From Acidobacteriota bacterium (GTDB taxonomy: Bacteria; Acidobacteriota; Vicinamibacteria; Vicinamibacterales; UBA2999), in assembly GCA_016184455.1 (NCBI GenBank), contig JACPCS010000069.1:1-32291 (forward strand): DNA of 32,291 nucleotides, in the 5' to 3' direction. The translations under genes and the position numbers were made by a program. This document shows, piece by piece, positions 1 through 8,177 of the stretch. Each line of letters starts with the position of its first letter. Positions within the stretch are counted from its first letter, which is position 1. The notes beneath the pieces were generated by a model. The model worked only from the letters and a program-made list of their open reading frames with translations. It was not told the origin of the DNA and searched no databases.

Positions 1-1
1 G

Positions 2-412
2 CGGCAGGTGGCGCTGCGGATGGACGTCCCCGACGGGACCGATCAGATCGTTGGCGACGCCGACCGGATCGAGCAGGTGATCGAGAACCTCGTCGCCAAC
101 GCGCTGCGCCACACGCCGGCCGGTGGCGCGATTACGCTGGCCGCGCGCACCACGGCGGGACGCGCGGTCCTGACGGTCACCGACACCGGCGAAGGCATCG
201 CGCCCGAGCATCTGCCGTACGTGTTCGAGAGGTTCTACAAGGTCGATTCCTCCCGAACTGCCGCCAGCGGCGGGAGCGGCCTCGGCCTGTCAATCGCGAA
301 GGTCATCGTCGAACGTCACGGCGGCGTCATTCGCGTCTCGAGTGCGCCGAGACGCACCGTGTTCACCATCGAGCTGCCGCAGCCGCCTCACTCGCCGTCG
401 ACGAACTTGTAG
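2..412 (+). CDS. Sensor histidine kinase, C-terminal ATPase domain (5' end outside window)
   Basis: The last 136 codons of a two-component sensor kinase; the frame is open to the window edge, so the sensor and dimerisation parts lie outside. It shows the HATPase_c boxes in order: the N box (QVIENLVANALRHTP), G1 (DTGEGI), the F box (FERFYKVD) and G2 (GGSGLGLSIAK). This domain binds ATP and phosphorylates the conserved His in the missing part, which then passes phosphate to a response regulator. The spacing of the boxes is typical of the EnvZ/PhoR group. The gene ends tail to tail with an OmpR-type regulator on the other strand, overlapping by 25 bases, so the usual operon pairing is absent here and the partner is unproven. 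Confidence 0.93.
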   Translation, partial: RQVALRMDVPDGTDQIVGDADRIEQVIENLVANALRHTPAGGAITLAARTTAGRAVLTVTDTGEGIAPEHLPYVFERFYKVDSSRTAASGGSGLGLSIAKVIVERHGGVIRVSSAPRRTVFTIELPQPPHSPSTNL

Positions 413-1110
413 CCGACGCCCCACGCGGTCAGGATGAGCTCCGGGTCCTGCGGATCGTGCTCGATCTTCTTTCGCAGCCGGCTGATCACGCTGTCGACCG
501 TCCGCTCCGTCACGTACACGTCATCGCTCCACACCTTCTGGAGAAGCGCGGCCCGGCTGTAGACGAGACCCGGCTGCCTGGCCAATTGGTGGAGCAGGTC
601 GAACTCCTGACGCGTGAGCTCCACCGGCTGGCCGCGGACGGTGACCTCGCGCCGGTCGGGATCGAGCCGCAGGCGCCCGGCCGTGACGTGCCGAGCCGTG
701 CCGCCGCCATGATCGGCCTGACGGCGGTGACGGCGCATGAGGGCGCCTACCCGCGCAAGCAGCTCCCGAATGCCGAAGGGTTTCGTGACGTAGTCGTCTG
801 CGCCGCTCTCGAGTCCCACCACCTTGTCCGACTCCGCGTCGCGCGCGGTGACCATCAGGATAGGCGTCGCAGTGTTCGCGCCGCGCGCGCGGAGCGCCCG
901 GCAGAGCGAGACGCCATCGAGGCGGGGAAGCATGACGTCCAGAATCACGAGATCGAACGGCGTGTCTCGCGCGCGCTCGAGCGCCTCCCGGCCGTCGCCG
1001 GTCTCCTCGACCTCGAACCCCGCCAGCCCCAGATGAAGGCGCAGGAGCTCCCGCACCGGGAGCTCGTCCTCGACGACGAGCACACGCCACGAGCCGGGCG
1101 CGTCTGCCAC
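388..1110 (-). CDS. OmpR/PhoB-family response regulator
   Basis: A 240-residue DNA-binding response regulator. The receiver domain (about residues 8-122) has the acidic pocket (VEDE), the phospho-acceptor Asp58 in LDVMLP, the switch Thr in MVTARD and Lys110 in TKPF. The C-terminal half (about 145-238) is a winged helix with the family signature LTRQEFDLLHQLA and the recognition region RTVDSVISRLRKKIE. The frame stays open far upstream, but no ATG lies near the receiver. The GTG at 1110 is chosen because it puts the normal short leader before VLVVEDE and has GGGAGA about 10 bases upstream. It follows the Rid-like gene by 41 bases on the same strand, so co-transcription is possible. Its 3' end overlaps the convergent kinase gene. 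Confidence 0.93.
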   Translation of the reverse strand: MADAPGSWRVLVVEDELPVRELLRLHLGLAGFEVEETGDGREALERARDTPFDLVILDVMLPRLDGVSLCRALRARGANTATPILMVTARDAESDKVVGLESGADDYVTKPFGIRELLARVGALMRRHRRQADHGGGTARHVTAGRLRLDPDRREVTVRGQPVELTRQEFDLLHQLARQPGLVYSRAALLQKVWSDDVYVTERTVDSVISRLRKKIEHDPQDPELILTAWGVGYKFVDGE

Positions 1111-1151
1111 GGCCTGATTGTCTCCCGAGATCGTCCGGCCGGCGCCGGTGG

Positions 1152-2477
1152 CTACGCTGGGGGCGCGGCCGCTGCCAGCTCTACCAGCAGCCTGGCGCCC
1201 GGGATCCCCGTCGGCACCGCCCGCGTCGTCCGGCACGGGCGCCAGTCGCCGAAGCGATCCTCCATCCAGCGCACGCCGCGCACCTCGCCCACGCGGTTCA
1301 TGACGACGATGTGCCGCCAGGTGAGGCTCGCACCTTTGAGCAGGCGGTCGATGTTGTCGGCCACCATTTTCTCCTGCGTGGCGAGGTCGTCCGGGAGCGT
1401 GTAGCTGCCGCGGTTCCACGGATCGATGTCGGGCGGATACGCCGTGACGCCGGGAAAATACACGAGATCGACGTCGCGGGTGACGCGGATGGCCGGCGCC
1501 TGCGGCAGCTCCTTCAGCGCGACACCGGGGCGGAGCAGGATCGGCTCGATGCCTGCCACGGCGCCTTTCGTCGTGATCGGGCGATGCGGCGCGACGGCGG
1601 TGATCTGGTAGAGCACACCGATGCCGGGGACGCCCGTGTCGTTCACCCGCAGGGTGGTGCTGCACGGACGCCACGACTCGCCGTACTGCGCGTTCATGTT
1701 GATCGCGCCGCCGCCCGGTGCGTTCCAGTTCACGTTGAACACGATCTGCTGCCACGTCGTCCCCGCGGCCGTGAGCAGCCGATCGAGATGATCGGTCGCA
1801 AGCCGGCCGCGTTCGGCGGCATCGGCCGGCATGGTGAACGAGCCCGGATTCCAGGGATCAAGGTCGGGCGGATACGCCGTGAGGCCGGAGCAGAAGATCA
1901 GGTCCATGTCGGGACCGATCTCGATGGCGAGCGAAAACGCCTGAGGGCCGGTGACCTCGGGCCGCGGCACGACCGGCCGCAGCCCCTTCGCCTGTCGTGT
2001 GCCCCGCGGGTCGACCCACATCTCGATTTCAAGGCGCGCCTGCGGCGACGACAGCCCGTTCACCTGGTAGATGGTCTGCGCGGGACGCCAGTCGCCGAAG
2101 TAGCTGCGGAGCACGGCGTCGATCGCCGGCGATTCCTCCATGCGCGTCTGATAGCGCGTCAGCTTCACCACGTTGGTCCACCCGAGCCCGAGCCAGTCGA
2201 GGATCTCCTTGTGGTTGCGCAGCGTGAGGCGCGTCTGCAGCCGGATGTCGTCCGGCTGCACGACCTCCTCGCGCGGGTCGTGCGGGTGCTTGTGATAGAG
2301 CTCCATCGACGTGGCGCCGGCGTGCGGGATGATCCCACGCGAGAAGGGCACGCGCGTGAACCGCAGAACACCCCCGCGCGGCCCGGTCTGTGCTGCGCTC
2401 CCGGCACGCAGGGGCAGCGCGGCGGGCAGCGCGCCAAGCGCTCGGAGCAGCGTCCGACGGTCAATCAGCACAGCCAT
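1152..2477 (-). CDS. Tat-exported protein with three tandem Rid (YjgF/YER057c) domains
   Basis: A 441-residue protein. The N-terminus has a twin-arginine export signal (DRRTLLRALG, then a hydrophobic stretch ending near AGSAAQ, residue 30). Three Rid-like repeats follow at about 33-155, 178-296 and 310-436; each ends in a W-R-P-[AC]-x-T motif, and repeats 2 and 3 share TAYPPD.DPWN. Rid proteins are normally single domains of about 130 residues that form homotrimers and hydrolyse reactive enamines/imines. The position of the catalytic Arg (E. coli RidA Arg105) is Gln134, Ser273 and Arg416 in the three repeats. The Glu120 position is Glu150, no acid, and Glu433. Only repeat 3 therefore keeps both residues. 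Substrate unknown. The start is the ATG at 2477, seven bases after a TATACT box. Confidence 0.85.
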   Translation of the reverse strand: MAVLIDRRTLLRALGALPAALPLRAGSAAQTGPRGGVLRFTRVPFSRGIIPHAGATSMELYHKHPHDPREEVVQPDDIRLQTRLTLRNHKEILDWLGLGWTNVVKLTRYQTRMEESPAIDAVLRSYFGDWRPAQTIYQVNGLSSPQARLEIEMWVDPRGTRQAKGLRPVVPRPEVTGPQAFSLAIEIGPDMDLIFCSGLTAYPPDLDPWNPGSFTMPADAAERGRLATDHLDRLLTAAGTTWQQIVFNVNWNAPGGGAINMNAQYGESWRPCSTTLRVNDTGVPGIGVLYQITAVAPHRPITTKGAVAGIEPILLRPGVALKELPQAPAIRVTRDVDLVYFPGVTAYPPDIDPWNRGSYTLPDDLATQEKMVADNIDRLLKGASLTWRHIVVMNRVGEVRGVRWMEDRFGDWRPCRTTRAVPTGIPGARLLVELAAAAPPA

Positions 2478-2484
2478 GGGGCAG

Positions 2485-2490
2485 AGTATA
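2485..2490 (-). promoter_or_regulatory. -10 box for a probable leaderless Rid-like mRNA
   Basis: TATACT on the minus strand ends 7 bases before the ATG at 2477, and no Shine-Dalgarno sequence lies between. Transcription would start at or next to the ATG. No clear -35 box is visible. Confidence 0.45.
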
Positions 2491-2562
2491 GGATGTCTTT
2501 GCGGTGCGAGGCCGGGTGTGCGGACCTGAGGGTCCGCCGCTCGGTGCCGGGGGGCGCTGCTA

Positions 2563-2760
2563 CTATGCGGCCGCGATCGCCTCCGCGTTGAGCCGCTCGA
2601 CGAGCGACGAGGCGGCTTCGATCGATGAGCAGGTCTGGATCCGCTCGACAGGCATCTGGATTTCCGCGGCGTGCGGCATGGTGGCGAAACTGTAGCGGGG
2701 CGGACCGGCGTCTGGCGGCCACTTCAGGATGACGAAGACGTCGCGCGCGTCGAGGCTCAT
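2563..2760 (-). CDS. Small hypothetical protein (65 aa)
   Basis: A 65-residue protein of no family I recognise. It begins MSLDARDVFVILKWPP and has an alpha-helical, Glu/Ala-rich C-terminus (SSLVERLNAEAIAAA). The ATG at 2760 has AGGAGGTG 12 bases upstream on the same strand, which is the best reason to call it real; a GTG at 2784 would add 8 residues. It lies between the Rid-like gene (same strand, 85 bases downstream) and the divergent thiolase gene. No signal peptide, membrane segment or metal-binding motif is visible. Confidence 0.55.
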   Translation of the reverse strand: MSLDARDVFVILKWPPDAGPPRYSFATMPHAAEIQMPVERIQTCSSIEAASSLVERLNAEAIAAA

Positions 2761-2837
2761 GCTGCCGACACACCTCCTCGACACGTAATCGGCAACGCGT
2801 CATGAGACTTGAATCCCTCGGAGCATAGGAGTCTTTC

Positions 2838-3998
2838 GTGAAAGACGCCGTCATTGTTTCCGCTGTTCGTACGCCGGTGGGCCGCGCCGGCGGCGCGCTC
2901 GCCCACCTCCGCGCGGACGACCTCGCCGCGCTCGTCGTCCGGGCGGCGATCGAGCGCGCGAGCTTCGATCCGGCTCGCATAGACGACGTGATTCTCGGCT
3001 GCACGAATCAGGCGGGCGAGGACAATCGCAACGTCGCGCGGATGGCGGTCCTGCTCGCCGGCCTGCCCGTGGAGGTGCCCGGGCAGACGGTGAACCGGCT
3101 CTGCGGGTCGGGGCTGCAGGCGGTGGCGAGCGCGGCGCAGGCGATCAAGGCGGGGGAGGGTGAGGCCTTCGTCGCGGGCGGGGTCGAGAGTATGACGCGC
3201 GCGCCGTACGTGATGCTCAAGCCGCCAGCCGCCTGGAGCCGTGAAGCGCCGGTGGTCGCCGACACCACCGTGGGGTGGCGCTTCGTCAATCCGCGCATGC
3301 CCCAGGCGTGGACGATCTCACTTGGTATGACCGCTGAGGTCGTCGCGCGACGCTACGGGATCTCGCGCGAGGAGCAGGACGCGTTCGCGCTCGAGAGCCA
3401 GCGCCGCGCGGCAGCCGCCCAGCGGGAGGGCGCGTTCGCAGACGAGATGGTCGCCGTCGACGGCATCTCTGCCGACGAGCATCCCCGGCCCGACACATCG
3501 AAAGACAAGCTCGCGGGGCTGGCGCCGGCCTTCGATCGGCAGGGAAGCGTCACCGCCGGCAACTCGAGCGGCATCAACGATGGCGCCTCCGCGCTGCTCG
3601 TCGTCGCCGAGGGCGTCAGCGACGCCCGGCCGCTGGCGCGCGTGGTCACGACCGCGGTGGCTGGCGTCGACCCGGCGTGCATGGGCATCGGGCCGGTGCC
3701 CGCCGTGCGCGCGGTGCTGGCGCGCGCCGGGCTCACGATCGATCAGATGGATCTCGTCGAGCTGAACGAGGCGTTTGCGGCGCAGGCGATCGCGTGCATG
3801 CGCGAGCTGGAGCTCGATCCCGCGCGCGTGAACGTCTACGGCGGCGCGATCGCGCTCGGGCACGCGCTCGGCTCCTCCGGATCGCGCATCCTGACGACGC
3901 TCGTACACGCGCTCGCGCGGCGCAAGGGGCGCTACGGGCTGGCGACGATGTGCATCGGCGTGGGGCAGGGGATCGCGATGATCGTGGAGCGGGTGTAG
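2838..3998 (+). CDS. Thiolase, 3-oxoadipyl-CoA/acetyl-CoA acyltransferase type
   Basis: A 386-residue degradative thiolase. It cleaves a 3-oxoacyl-CoA with CoA to acetyl-CoA and a shortened acyl-CoA, or runs in reverse. The nucleophile is Cys89 (NRLCGSG). His342 (GGAIALGHALGSSG) and Cys372 (MCIGVGQG) complete the active site, and NEAFAAQ precedes them as usual. GCTNQAGEDNRNVARMA and DTTVGWRFVNP are characteristic of the PcaF/PaaJ (3-oxoadipyl-CoA thiolase) branch, but no other beta-ketoadipate gene is present, so the substrate is open; acetoacetyl-CoA would fit the CoA-transferase genes 5 kb away. The start is GTG at 2838 with AGGAG six bases upstream. It converges on the MFS gene with a hairpin repeat between them. 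Confidence 0.92.
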   Translation: MKDAVIVSAVRTPVGRAGGALAHLRADDLAALVVRAAIERASFDPARIDDVILGCTNQAGEDNRNVARMAVLLAGLPVEVPGQTVNRLCGSGLQAVASAAQAIKAGEGEAFVAGGVESMTRAPYVMLKPPAAWSREAPVVADTTVGWRFVNPRMPQAWTISLGMTAEVVARRYGISREEQDAFALESQRRAAAAQREGAFADEMVAVDGISADEHPRPDTSKDKLAGLAPAFDRQGSVTAGNSSGINDGASALLVVAEGVSDARPLARVVTTAVAGVDPACMGIGPVPAVRAVLARAGLTIDQMDLVELNEAFAAQAIACMRELELDPARVNVYGGAIALGHALGSSGSRILTTLVHALARRKGRYGLATMCIGVGQGIAMIVERV

Positions 3999-4030
3999 GC
4001 CGGATCTCGCGGCGCGCGCGAAATCTGGCG

Positions 4031-4088
4031 CCGCAGACCCGGCGGTCGATCGGCGGGTCTGCGGCTCGCTTCGCTGGGCAGACCCGCC
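4031..4088. repeat. Hairpin repeat (GGCGGGTCTGC family) between convergent genes
   Basis: The arms GGCGGGTCTGC (4052-4062) and GCAGACCCGCC (4078-4088) pair perfectly and are followed by CTACG. An alternative stem pairs 4031-4040 with 4055-4064, so two structures compete for the same arm. It lies between the thiolase and MFS stop codons and could act as a two-way terminator. The CTA of the CTACG tail is the MFS stop codon read on the minus strand. The same motif recurs at 11058, 14457 and inside a gene at 18129. Confidence 0.75.
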
Positions 4089-5384
4089 CTACGTACGATC
4101 GAGTGTCCCTGCCTGATCCTTCAGAAACGGCAGCGTCGCGAGACTCACCAGCGTCGAGGTGAACGCGTAGGTGGCAATCGCCGTCGACGACTGGAACGCG
4201 AGGAAGAGATACGCCGACACCGCGGGCGCGGGACCACCCGCGGTAATCGCGGCGAGGTGGTAGCCGAGGCCCGACCCCGTGTAGCGGCGTGAGGCGGGAA
4301 AGTTCTCCGCGATGATCGCCGCCTGTGGCCCGTACTGCAGGTCCTGCAGGATCCCGTCGATGAACAGGCCGACGACCACGAGCGGCATCGAGCGGGTGTT
4401 CATGAGCGCGAAGAGCACGAACACCCACAGGCCGGTGCCGACGCAGCCGATGCCGATGATCCGCTTCCGTCCGAATCGATCCGAGAGGTGGCCGGCGAGC
4501 GGGAGCACGGCGAGCGACCCGACAGCGCGGATCGAGACGGCATCCAGCAGATCCGTGCGGTCGATGCCGAGCACCTGCGTGCCGTACGTCAGCACGTAGG
4601 TCGTCGTGATGTAGAACGGCGCCAGCTGCCCGGTCCGCAGCAGCATCGTCATCACCACTTCGCGCCAGTTCGTCCTGAGCACTTCGGCAATCGGCGCGCG
4701 GACGATCTTGCGTTCGGCCTTGAGCGCCGTGAACACCGGCGACTCGAGCGTGCCGAGTCGTACCCACAGGCCAATCACGATCAACACGATGCTTGCGAGG
4801 AACGGCACACGCCAGCCCCACTCGAAGAACGCCGCCTCGTCGACCGAGGAGCTCATGATCGAGAGCGCGCCGTTGGCCATGATGGTGCCGAGCGGGGAGC
4901 CCATCTGCGCGAAGCTGGTGGCGAAGCCGCGGCGCGCCGGCTGCGCCCATTCACCTGCCATCAGCACCGAGCCGCTCCACTCGCCGCCGACGGCGATCCC
5001 CTGCATCGCGCGCAGCAGCGTCAGGAGCACGGCGCCCCATAGGCCGATCCGCTCGTAGGTCGGCAGCAGGCCGACGACCATCGTCGACACGCCCATGAGG
5101 AGCATCGTGATGACGAGCAGCGCCTTGCGGCCGATGCGGTCGCCCCAGTGGCCGAAGAGCGCCGCCCCGACGGGGCGCGCCGCGAAGCCGGCGAAGAAGG
5201 TGGCGTACGAGAGGATGCTGCCGATCGCCGGGTCGAGGTTTGTGAAGAACAGCTTGGGGAAGACGAGCGCGGCCGCGGCGCCGTAGAGATAGAAGTCGTA
5301 CCACTCGACGGTCGTGCCGACGGTCGACGCCGCCACGGCCCGGACGAAGTAGCGGCGCCGAACCCGGTCGTCGAGGTCGGTCAA
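4089..5384 (-). CDS. MFS transporter, metabolite:H+ symporter (MHS) type
   Basis: A 431-residue polytopic permease with about 12 hydrophobic segments. It carries the MFS loop motif twice, GDRIGRK at 81-87 (loop 2-3) and SDRFGRK in the second half (loop 8-9), which marks the usual 6+6 repeat. The opening (STVGTTVEWYDFYLYG) and GIAVGGEWSGSVLMAGEW are typical of the MHS subfamily (shikimate, alpha-ketoglutarate and proline/betaine carriers), which imports organic acids or zwitterions with protons. The substrate cannot be told from sequence. The start is TTG at 5384, overlapping the upstream gene's TGA by 4 bases, so translation is probably coupled. The partner is a soluble binding protein, unusual for an MFS carrier. 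Confidence 0.9.
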   Translation of the reverse strand: MTDLDDRVRRRYFVRAVAASTVGTTVEWYDFYLYGAAAALVFPKLFFTNLDPAIGSILSYATFFAGFAARPVGAALFGHWGDRIGRKALLVITMLLMGVSTMVVGLLPTYERIGLWGAVLLTLLRAMQGIAVGGEWSGSVLMAGEWAQPARRGFATSFAQMGSPLGTIMANGALSIMSSSVDEAAFFEWGWRVPFLASIVLIVIGLWVRLGTLESPVFTALKAERKIVRAPIAEVLRTNWREVVMTMLLRTGQLAPFYITTTYVLTYGTQVLGIDRTDLLDAVSIRAVGSLAVLPLAGHLSDRFGRKRIIGIGCVGTGLWVFVLFALMNTRSMPLVVVGLFIDGILQDLQYGPQAAIIAENFPASRRYTGSGLGYHLAAITAGGPAPAVSAYLFLAFQSSTAIATYAFTSTLVSLATLPFLKDQAGTLDRT

Positions 5385-6148
5385 CGGGCCGGTGTCATGC
5401 CGGCGGCGGTGAGCACCGGCGCGGCGTTCGGGCCCGACAGGAAGGCGATGACGCCGGCTGCGGCGTCGCGCGCGGCGGTGTGCCCGGCAATGCCGGCCGA
5501 CATGACAACCGGACGCTGAAACTGTGCAGGGAGGAGCCCGAGCACGTCCACGCCGGGCACGCCCTGAATCTCACTGAGCGGCAGCAGCACGAGCTCGTTT
5601 TCGCCGCGAGCGACGGTCTCGGCGGCGATGCCCGGGACGCGCTGCACGACGATGCGCGAGGCGAGCTCGTCGCGGAGGCCGAGCGCCTCGATCATAGCGA
5701 GGTTCGCCGTGCTCGCGGCGCCTCCCTCCGTCCACGTCAGCGATCGCGCGGCCGCCAGCCGCCGGCGCATCGCGTCGGGCGTGCTGATGTCCGTCTTCGG
5801 GCTGCCCGCCCGCACCCCGACCGCGAGATCGATCGACGCGAGATCTTTCCGCGTACCGGCGCGCAGCGTTCCCTTGCGAATCAGTTCGTCGACCAATTGG
5901 GGCGTCAGAATGGCGACGTCGAACGCCTCTCCGGCGTCGATCGACTGCTTCAGCGCCGCAGACGACGAGAATCGAATCGAGATGCCGCGGCCGATCGCGC
6001 GCTCCGCGTCGGGGATCAGCTTCTCCAGCGCGACCCGGATGCCGTTGGAGGAGAGGACTCGCAGCGGCGCGTCCGCAGCGCGTTGAGCGCCGGCAGGTGC
6101 CGTCACGAGCGAGAACAGAGCAGCGGCGATGAGGGTTGTCGTGCGCAC
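5381..6148 (-). CDS. Periplasmic substrate-binding protein, ModA-like fold
   Basis: A 255-residue secreted protein with a cleavable signal peptide (about residues 1-21, ending APAGAQ). The mature part reads like a type II periplasmic binding protein of the molybdate-binding/ModA-like group: LRVLSSNGIRVALEKLIPDAE at the start, then FSSSAALKQSIDAGEAFDVAI, where ModA places its anion-binding Ser residues, and later a hinge region and AGVIAFLSGPNA near the end. No ABC permease or ATPase is adjacent; it overlaps the MFS gene by 4 bases instead. Its ligand may be an organic acid rather than molybdate. The start is GTG at 6148, six bases after TATAAT, with no Shine-Dalgarno sequence. Confidence 0.85.
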   Translation of the reverse strand: MRTTTLIAAALFSLVTAPAGAQRAADAPLRVLSSNGIRVALEKLIPDAERAIGRGISIRFSSSAALKQSIDAGEAFDVAILTPQLVDELIRKGTLRAGTRKDLASIDLAVGVRAGSPKTDISTPDAMRRRLAAARSLTWTEGGAASTANLAMIEALGLRDELASRIVVQRVPGIAAETVARGENELVLLPLSEIQGVPGVDVLGLLPAQFQRPVVMSAGIAGHTAARDAAAGVIAFLSGPNAAPVLTAAGMTPAR

Positions 6149-6154
6149 GCTCGG

Positions 6155-6160
6155 ATTATA
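6155..6160 (-). promoter_or_regulatory. -10 box for a probable leaderless binding-protein/MFS mRNA
   Basis: A perfect TATAAT on the minus strand lies 6 bases before the GTG at 6148, and no ribosome-binding site fits between. This implies a leaderless transcript for the two-gene unit down to 4089. No good -35 element is seen. Confidence 0.5.
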
Positions 6161-6219
6161 GGTCTGTAGATCGGATCCTGTGAGATCAGGTGTGGGAGAT
6201 CCGTGTCAGGAAGGGCGGG

Positions 6220-6248
6220 CGGCCGAAGCAGGCACTCTGCCTCGGCCG
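6220..6248 (-). terminator. Possible hairpin terminator after the 629-aa orphan gene
   Basis: CGGCCG (6220-6225) pairs with CGGCCG (6243-6248), and inside it AGGCA pairs with TGCCT around a CTC loop, with a 4-base bulge. It lies 40 bases past the stop at 6288. There is no T-tract, so intrinsic termination is doubtful. Confidence 0.3.
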
Positions 6249-6287
6249 CTCGTCGCGTGTGGACACCATGACTTGGGGGGCTTCTGG

Positions 6288-8177
6288 CTAGGTACTCTTA
6301 CAGAACGCGACCTCGTCGAGAAGGGGAAGCGGTACCGAGTCTCCGGTCGTCAGCAGCAGGTTGACCGACAGCCTGACAAGGTAAGCGCAGTCGGTGAGGT
6401 TGACGATGTTGAAGTCGTTGGTTGCCGTGCCGAAGCGATTGTCGGCGGTACCACCGCCACCCAGCGTGAAGGTATAGGGACCTCCGGGGCCTGTCATCCC
6501 GATGGAGAACGAGCCGAGGTTCGGATGCGCGGCCGTGTACTTGACGGTCAACGAGTTGGTGATCTCGACGCAGCCGCCCCCGGCCAGCTCCTGGATGTCG
6601 AGCGAGGCGATTGCCAACTGTCCGTCTACCGTATGCGGAACCCACGAGCCGTTCTTCGAGACGTTGTCATACCCGGTGTTCATCACGGCGAGGCGGACGC
6701 AGGTGCCGGCGAACTGCTCGCTGCCCGGGACCGGCGGACCGCCAAACGTGACGGCCTCGCGCACTTTCATCCGGAGCGAGAAGTAATAGTCACGCCCGAG
6801 CGGCGTGCCGCCCGTCGCGGCGCTCTCGCCAGCCTGCACCTGCGACGCGTCGATCGTGCCGAACGCGCGCAGGCTCGACGAGATGAGGTTGATGAATCCC
6901 GGATACGAGCCCTGGCCCGGAACGAAATTGCCCTCCGCCGCGAACGGGTTGCTCTCCTGCGGCACTCGCACCCAGCCGTCGGGCGTGACCTGCGGGACGA
7001 GCACGCCCGGCCCGGCCACCCCGTTCAGGACGTAGTCCTTCGTCTCGATGGGGTTCGGGAAGATGCCCGTCCAATGCTCCCACGTGCCGATGACCGTCGG
7101 CGCCACCTGTGCCAGCGGAATCTGCGTGTAGGGTCCGAGCAGGTTCGTCGTCGGGTCGTAGGCCGCGACCTCGAACGCGTACTCCAGCGGGTTGCCGTTC
7201 TTCGTCTTGGACAGGACACCATTCAGCCGCAGCGTCGAAAAGAAGGCACGGTCGTCGGCGAGCGTCTTGCCATCCCCGGTGGGCCCGCTGTCAATCTGCG
7301 TCAGGAAGTTATACCCGCCGATCCGATTGAAGACTGAGAGCGTCTCGGGCGGCGGCGGTATTCTGTCGCGGTCGACGCACAGCTCGACGCAGGTGCACGG
7401 ACCGCGGTTCTCACGCTGCGGCGTGCGTCCGGCAGAGCGAGGCTCGGCGAGGATGGCGGTGCCGAGCAGCGTCTCGACCCGGAAGTACATGTCCGGCCCG
7501 CCGACCCACTCGATGTTGATCCACGGGGTGAAGGGCGTGACGCGGAAGTTCTGCGGCGTGTAATAGATGCGGAAATACCCCGCGGCGTCCGTGATGTCGG
7601 ACCCGAGATCGTCGTCCTGGAGCCAGTCGACATCGAAGACGCGCACCTTGACGCTGGGGACCGGGACGTTCGTGCTTTTCCCGTCCTCGCAGACGGTCAC
7701 GCGGCCGCAGACGACCCACACGCCAAAGCGCCCGCGAATCAGGCACCAGAGGCGCGCGGGCAGGCAGTAGTCCCAGGCATAGAACAGGCCGCCTTCTCGC
7801 TCCCGCCAGAGCGGCTGAAGCGTGGTGACGCTGAACTGGACGGGCTTGAATTCTTCGCGCGCCGGTGTGTGTGGCGGGACGGTCGTACAGAGGACGTCGA
7901 CCTCGAAGGCCTCGCCCTTGTACTTTTCCTTGTCTCCCAGCTCGAAGGAAAAATTCCCCGCTTCATCGGCCTCGGTCTCGGCGATGAGGAGCGGTTTCTT
8001 CTCAGCGACCTGTTCGTCGGTCAGAATCGCGAAGGTGTCCTTCGGGGCGGCGACCGCCAACGACGTCACGTCACGGCCCTTCCCAATTCGGTACAGTCTG
8101 ATCTTCGCGCGTGAGAGCGGCTCCATACACTCTTCGCAGATGTAGCCGCAGAGCCGGCCTTTGAACACGTACGGCAT
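6288..8177 (-). CDS. Cys-rich orphan protein with two transthyretin-like regions (629 aa)
   Basis: I do not recognise the full-length family. The N-terminus has a C-x3-C-x2-C cluster (LCGYICEECMEPL) inside a first carboxypeptidase-regulatory/transthyretin-like beta domain (about 1-115, with the typical DEAGNFSFEL turn). A second such domain lies at about 160-260 (VCGRVTV...; DAAGYFRIYYT). The rest is a long beta-rich, Gly/Thr/Asn-rich region with more Cys (CTCVELC, GTC, GGC, FC near the end). No signal peptide or membrane segment is visible, which is odd for a protein of this composition. The ATG at 8177 is chosen because AAGGAG lies 6 bases upstream; an earlier in-frame start at 8225 would add 16 residues. 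Single gene, divergent from the CoA-transferase genes. The 201-base gap on its 5' side shows only the downstream gene's -10 box. Confidence 0.75.
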   Translation of the reverse strand: MPYVFKGRLCGYICEECMEPLSRAKIRLYRIGKGRDVTSLAVAAPKDTFAILTDEQVAEKKPLLIAETEADEAGNFSFELGDKEKYKGEAFEVDVLCTTVPPHTPAREEFKPVQFSVTTLQPLWREREGGLFYAWDYCLPARLWCLIRGRFGVWVVCGRVTVCEDGKSTNVPVPSVKVRVFDVDWLQDDDLGSDITDAAGYFRIYYTPQNFRVTPFTPWINIEWVGGPDMYFRVETLLGTAILAEPRSAGRTPQRENRGPCTCVELCVDRDRIPPPPETLSVFNRIGGYNFLTQIDSGPTGDGKTLADDRAFFSTLRLNGVLSKTKNGNPLEYAFEVAAYDPTTNLLGPYTQIPLAQVAPTVIGTWEHWTGIFPNPIETKDYVLNGVAGPGVLVPQVTPDGWVRVPQESNPFAAEGNFVPGQGSYPGFINLISSSLRAFGTIDASQVQAGESAATGGTPLGRDYYFSLRMKVREAVTFGGPPVPGSEQFAGTCVRLAVMNTGYDNVSKNGSWVPHTVDGQLAIASLDIQELAGGGCVEITNSLTVKYTAAHPNLGSFSIGMTGPGGPYTFTLGGGGTADNRFGTATNDFNIVNLTDCAYLVRLSVNLLLTTGDSVPLPLLDEVAFCKST

